A stretch of DNA of 7,047 nucleotides from Hydrogenophilales bacterium RIFOXYD1_FULL_62_11 (lineage in GTDB: Bacteria > Pseudomonadota > Gammaproteobacteria > Burkholderiales > Thiobacillaceae). Shown here piece after piece: positions 6,090 through 7,047 of the stretch. Each line of letters starts with the position of its first letter. The first letter of the stretch is position 1. The notes under the pieces are model-generated. The model did no database searches and was not told where the DNA came from. It saw nothing but the letters and a program-made list of their open reading frames with translations. The translations under genes were made by a program, and so were the position numbers. The stretch is from NCBI GenBank assembly GCA_001802655.1, contig MGZO01000068.1, forward strand, positions 865 to 7,911, read 5' to 3'.

Positions 6090-7047
6090 ATGTCAAACCC
6101 TCATCTGCCCCCTTCCGCTGCCGCTGGCCCTCGCGCCGATCATGACTGCGATGTACTGGTCATCGGCGGCGGCCCTGCGGGCTCGACTGCCGCCGCGCTG
6201 CTGGCAGAAAAGGGGCACCGGGTCACCCTGCTGGAAAAAGCGCATCACCCGCGCTTCCATATCGGCGAATCGCTGCTGCCGGCCAATCTGCCGTTGCTGG
6301 ACCAGTTGGGGGTGCGCGCCGAGGTTGAGGCCATCGGTATGCAGAAATGGGGTGCGGAATTCATCTCACCCTGGCACGACCACCAGCAGTCTTTCGAGTT
6401 TGCCAATGCTTGGGACAAATCGATGCCAAGTGCCTTCCAGGTACGGCGTTCCGAGTTCGACGACATCCTGATTCGCAATGCGGGTCGCAAAGGGGCGGAA
6501 ATCATTGAAGGCTGCCGCGTGCGCGAAGTGGAATTCCTGCCGGGCAACGCTGGCGCCATCGTGCGCGCAGAACACGACGACGGCCGCAGCGAAACCTGGC
6601 ACTGCCGTTTTCTGGTCGACGCCTCGGGGCGCGACACCTTCCTCGGCAGTCGCCTCAAGGCCAAGCAGCGCAATCCCAAACACAACAGCTCGGCGCTATA
6701 CGGCCACTTCACCGGCGCGCAACGGCACGCAGGCCCGAAGGAAGGCCACATCAGCATTTTCTGGTTTGCGCACGGCTGGTTCTGGTTTATTCCGCTGGCC
6801 GATGGCACGACCAGCATCGGCGTGGTGACCTGGCCGCATTACCTGAAAACCCGCAAGAATTCCGTCAAGGAATTCTTCCTCGACCAGATTGCGCTGTGCC
6901 CGGGGCTGGCGATGCGGCTGAAGGATGCCCAACTGGTGTCCGAAGTGGACGCCACCGGCAACTTTTCCTATAGCTGCGACCACAGCCACGGCGACAACTA
7001 TCTGCTGCTGGGCGATGCCTACGCCTTCGTCGACCCGGTGTTTTCGT
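6090..7047 (+). CDS. Flavin-dependent halogenase family FAD oxidoreductase (3' part missing)
   Basis: The first 319 residues of an FAD-binding monooxygenase-fold protein, closest in motifs to flavin-dependent halogenases. The Rossmann motif GGGPAG is at 26-31 with the acidic strand end Glu49. The family signature FHIGESLLP is at 56-64, DASG at 177-180, and the second FAD-binding motif GDAYAFVDPVFS at 308-319, where the window ends. Two halogenase hallmarks are present: WFWFIP at 230-235 (the WxWxIP motif) and Lys86 in MQKWGAEF, in the place of the lysine that guides hypohalous acid. Halogenases oxidise chloride or bromide with FADH2 and O2 to halogenate aromatic substrates. Relatives in the wider geranylgeranyl-reductase/halogenase superfamily are plain oxidoreductases, so true halogenation is unproven. 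The ATG at 6090 is the only good start; its ribosome site (AAGAAGA) is weak. It is divergent to the FadL-like transporter. Confidence 0.88.
   Translation, partial: MSNPHLPPSAAAGPRADHDCDVLVIGGGPAGSTAAALLAEKGHRVTLLEKAHHPRFHIGESLLPANLPLLDQLGVRAEVEAIGMQKWGAEFISPWHDHQQSFEFANAWDKSMPSAFQVRRSEFDDILIRNAGRKGAEIIEGCRVREVEFLPGNAGAIVRAEHDDGRSETWHCRFLVDASGRDTFLGSRLKAKQRNPKHNSSALYGHFTGAQRHAGPKEGHISIFWFAHGWFWFIPLADGTTSIGVVTWPHYLKTRKNSVKEFFLDQIALCPGLAMRLKDAQLVSEVDATGNFSYSCDHSHGDNYLLLGDAYAFVDPVFS
6855..6877. repeat. Perfect inverted repeat inside the halogenase-like gene
   Basis: AAGAATTCC (6855-6863) and GGAATTCTT (6869-6877) are exact reverse complements separated by GTCAA. The repeat encodes residues 256-263 or so (Lys-Asn-Ser-Val-Lys-Glu-Phe-Phe) of the halogenase-like protein. 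It can form a 9-bp hairpin but has no following T-run. Its role, if any, is unknown. Confidence 0.6.

Noticed and set aside
5870..6091. A 73-codon minus-strand frame filling the gap upstream of the fadL-like gene, containing a CGNC motif
   Set aside because: It covers the -10 box, leader and ribosome site of the fadL-like gene, has no ribosome site of its own and overlaps the halogenase-like start. I take it as non-coding, though it is short enough that a small leader peptide cannot be wholly excluded.
6058..6471. A 137-codon plus-strand frame at the start of the halogenase-like gene
   Set aside because: It is out of frame with the flavoprotein motifs that begin at 6090; its product is Arg/Ser/Cys-rich and has no domain.

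Overview
The window looks like a stretch of GC-rich proteobacterial chromosome, most likely betaproteobacterial. This is inferred from the plsY/folB/tsaD neighbourhood, the protein sequences and the strong third-position G/C bias; no rRNA or other marker fixes the genus. It holds nine protein genes, of which the first and last are cut by the window edges. I see no tRNA or rRNA, CRISPR array, insertion sequence or phage gene.

Left block (1-1561, minus strand). A compact operon reads folB (dihydroneopterin aldolase), then a TauE/SafE-type membrane permease, then a zinc-dependent aspartoacylase/succinylglutamate-desuccinylase-like hydrolase that runs off the left edge. The three genes are joined by two 4-base stop/start overlaps, so they are probably translationally coupled.

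Middle block (1611-3490, plus strand). Divergent from folB lies plsY (acyl-phosphate glycerol-3-phosphate acyltransferase). It is followed by two unrecognised membrane-anchored proteins. One has 266 residues, a long helical N-terminus carrying an internal repeat, and three membrane segments. The other has 129 residues, with a Pro/Ala-rich linker, a coiled coil and a C-terminal anchor. These three genes converge on tsaD with a 16-base gap.

Right block (3507-7047). On the minus strand, tsaD (tRNA t6A synthesis) lies downstream of a FadL/OmpP1-family outer-membrane transporter. A strong intrinsic terminator separates the two. The transporter has a clear ribosome binding site, a perfect TATAAT -10 box and a short palindrome near the expected transcription start. 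Divergent from it, across 216 bases, begins a flavoprotein of the flavin-dependent halogenase family, cut by the right edge after 319 residues.

Most of the genes are housekeeping (folate, phospholipid and tRNA modification). The parts that deserve a second look are the halogenase-like gene beside a hydrophobic-compound transporter, the unrecognised membrane-protein pair, and the coupling of a folate gene to a permease and hydrolase. I found no clear evidence of a wholly new system.
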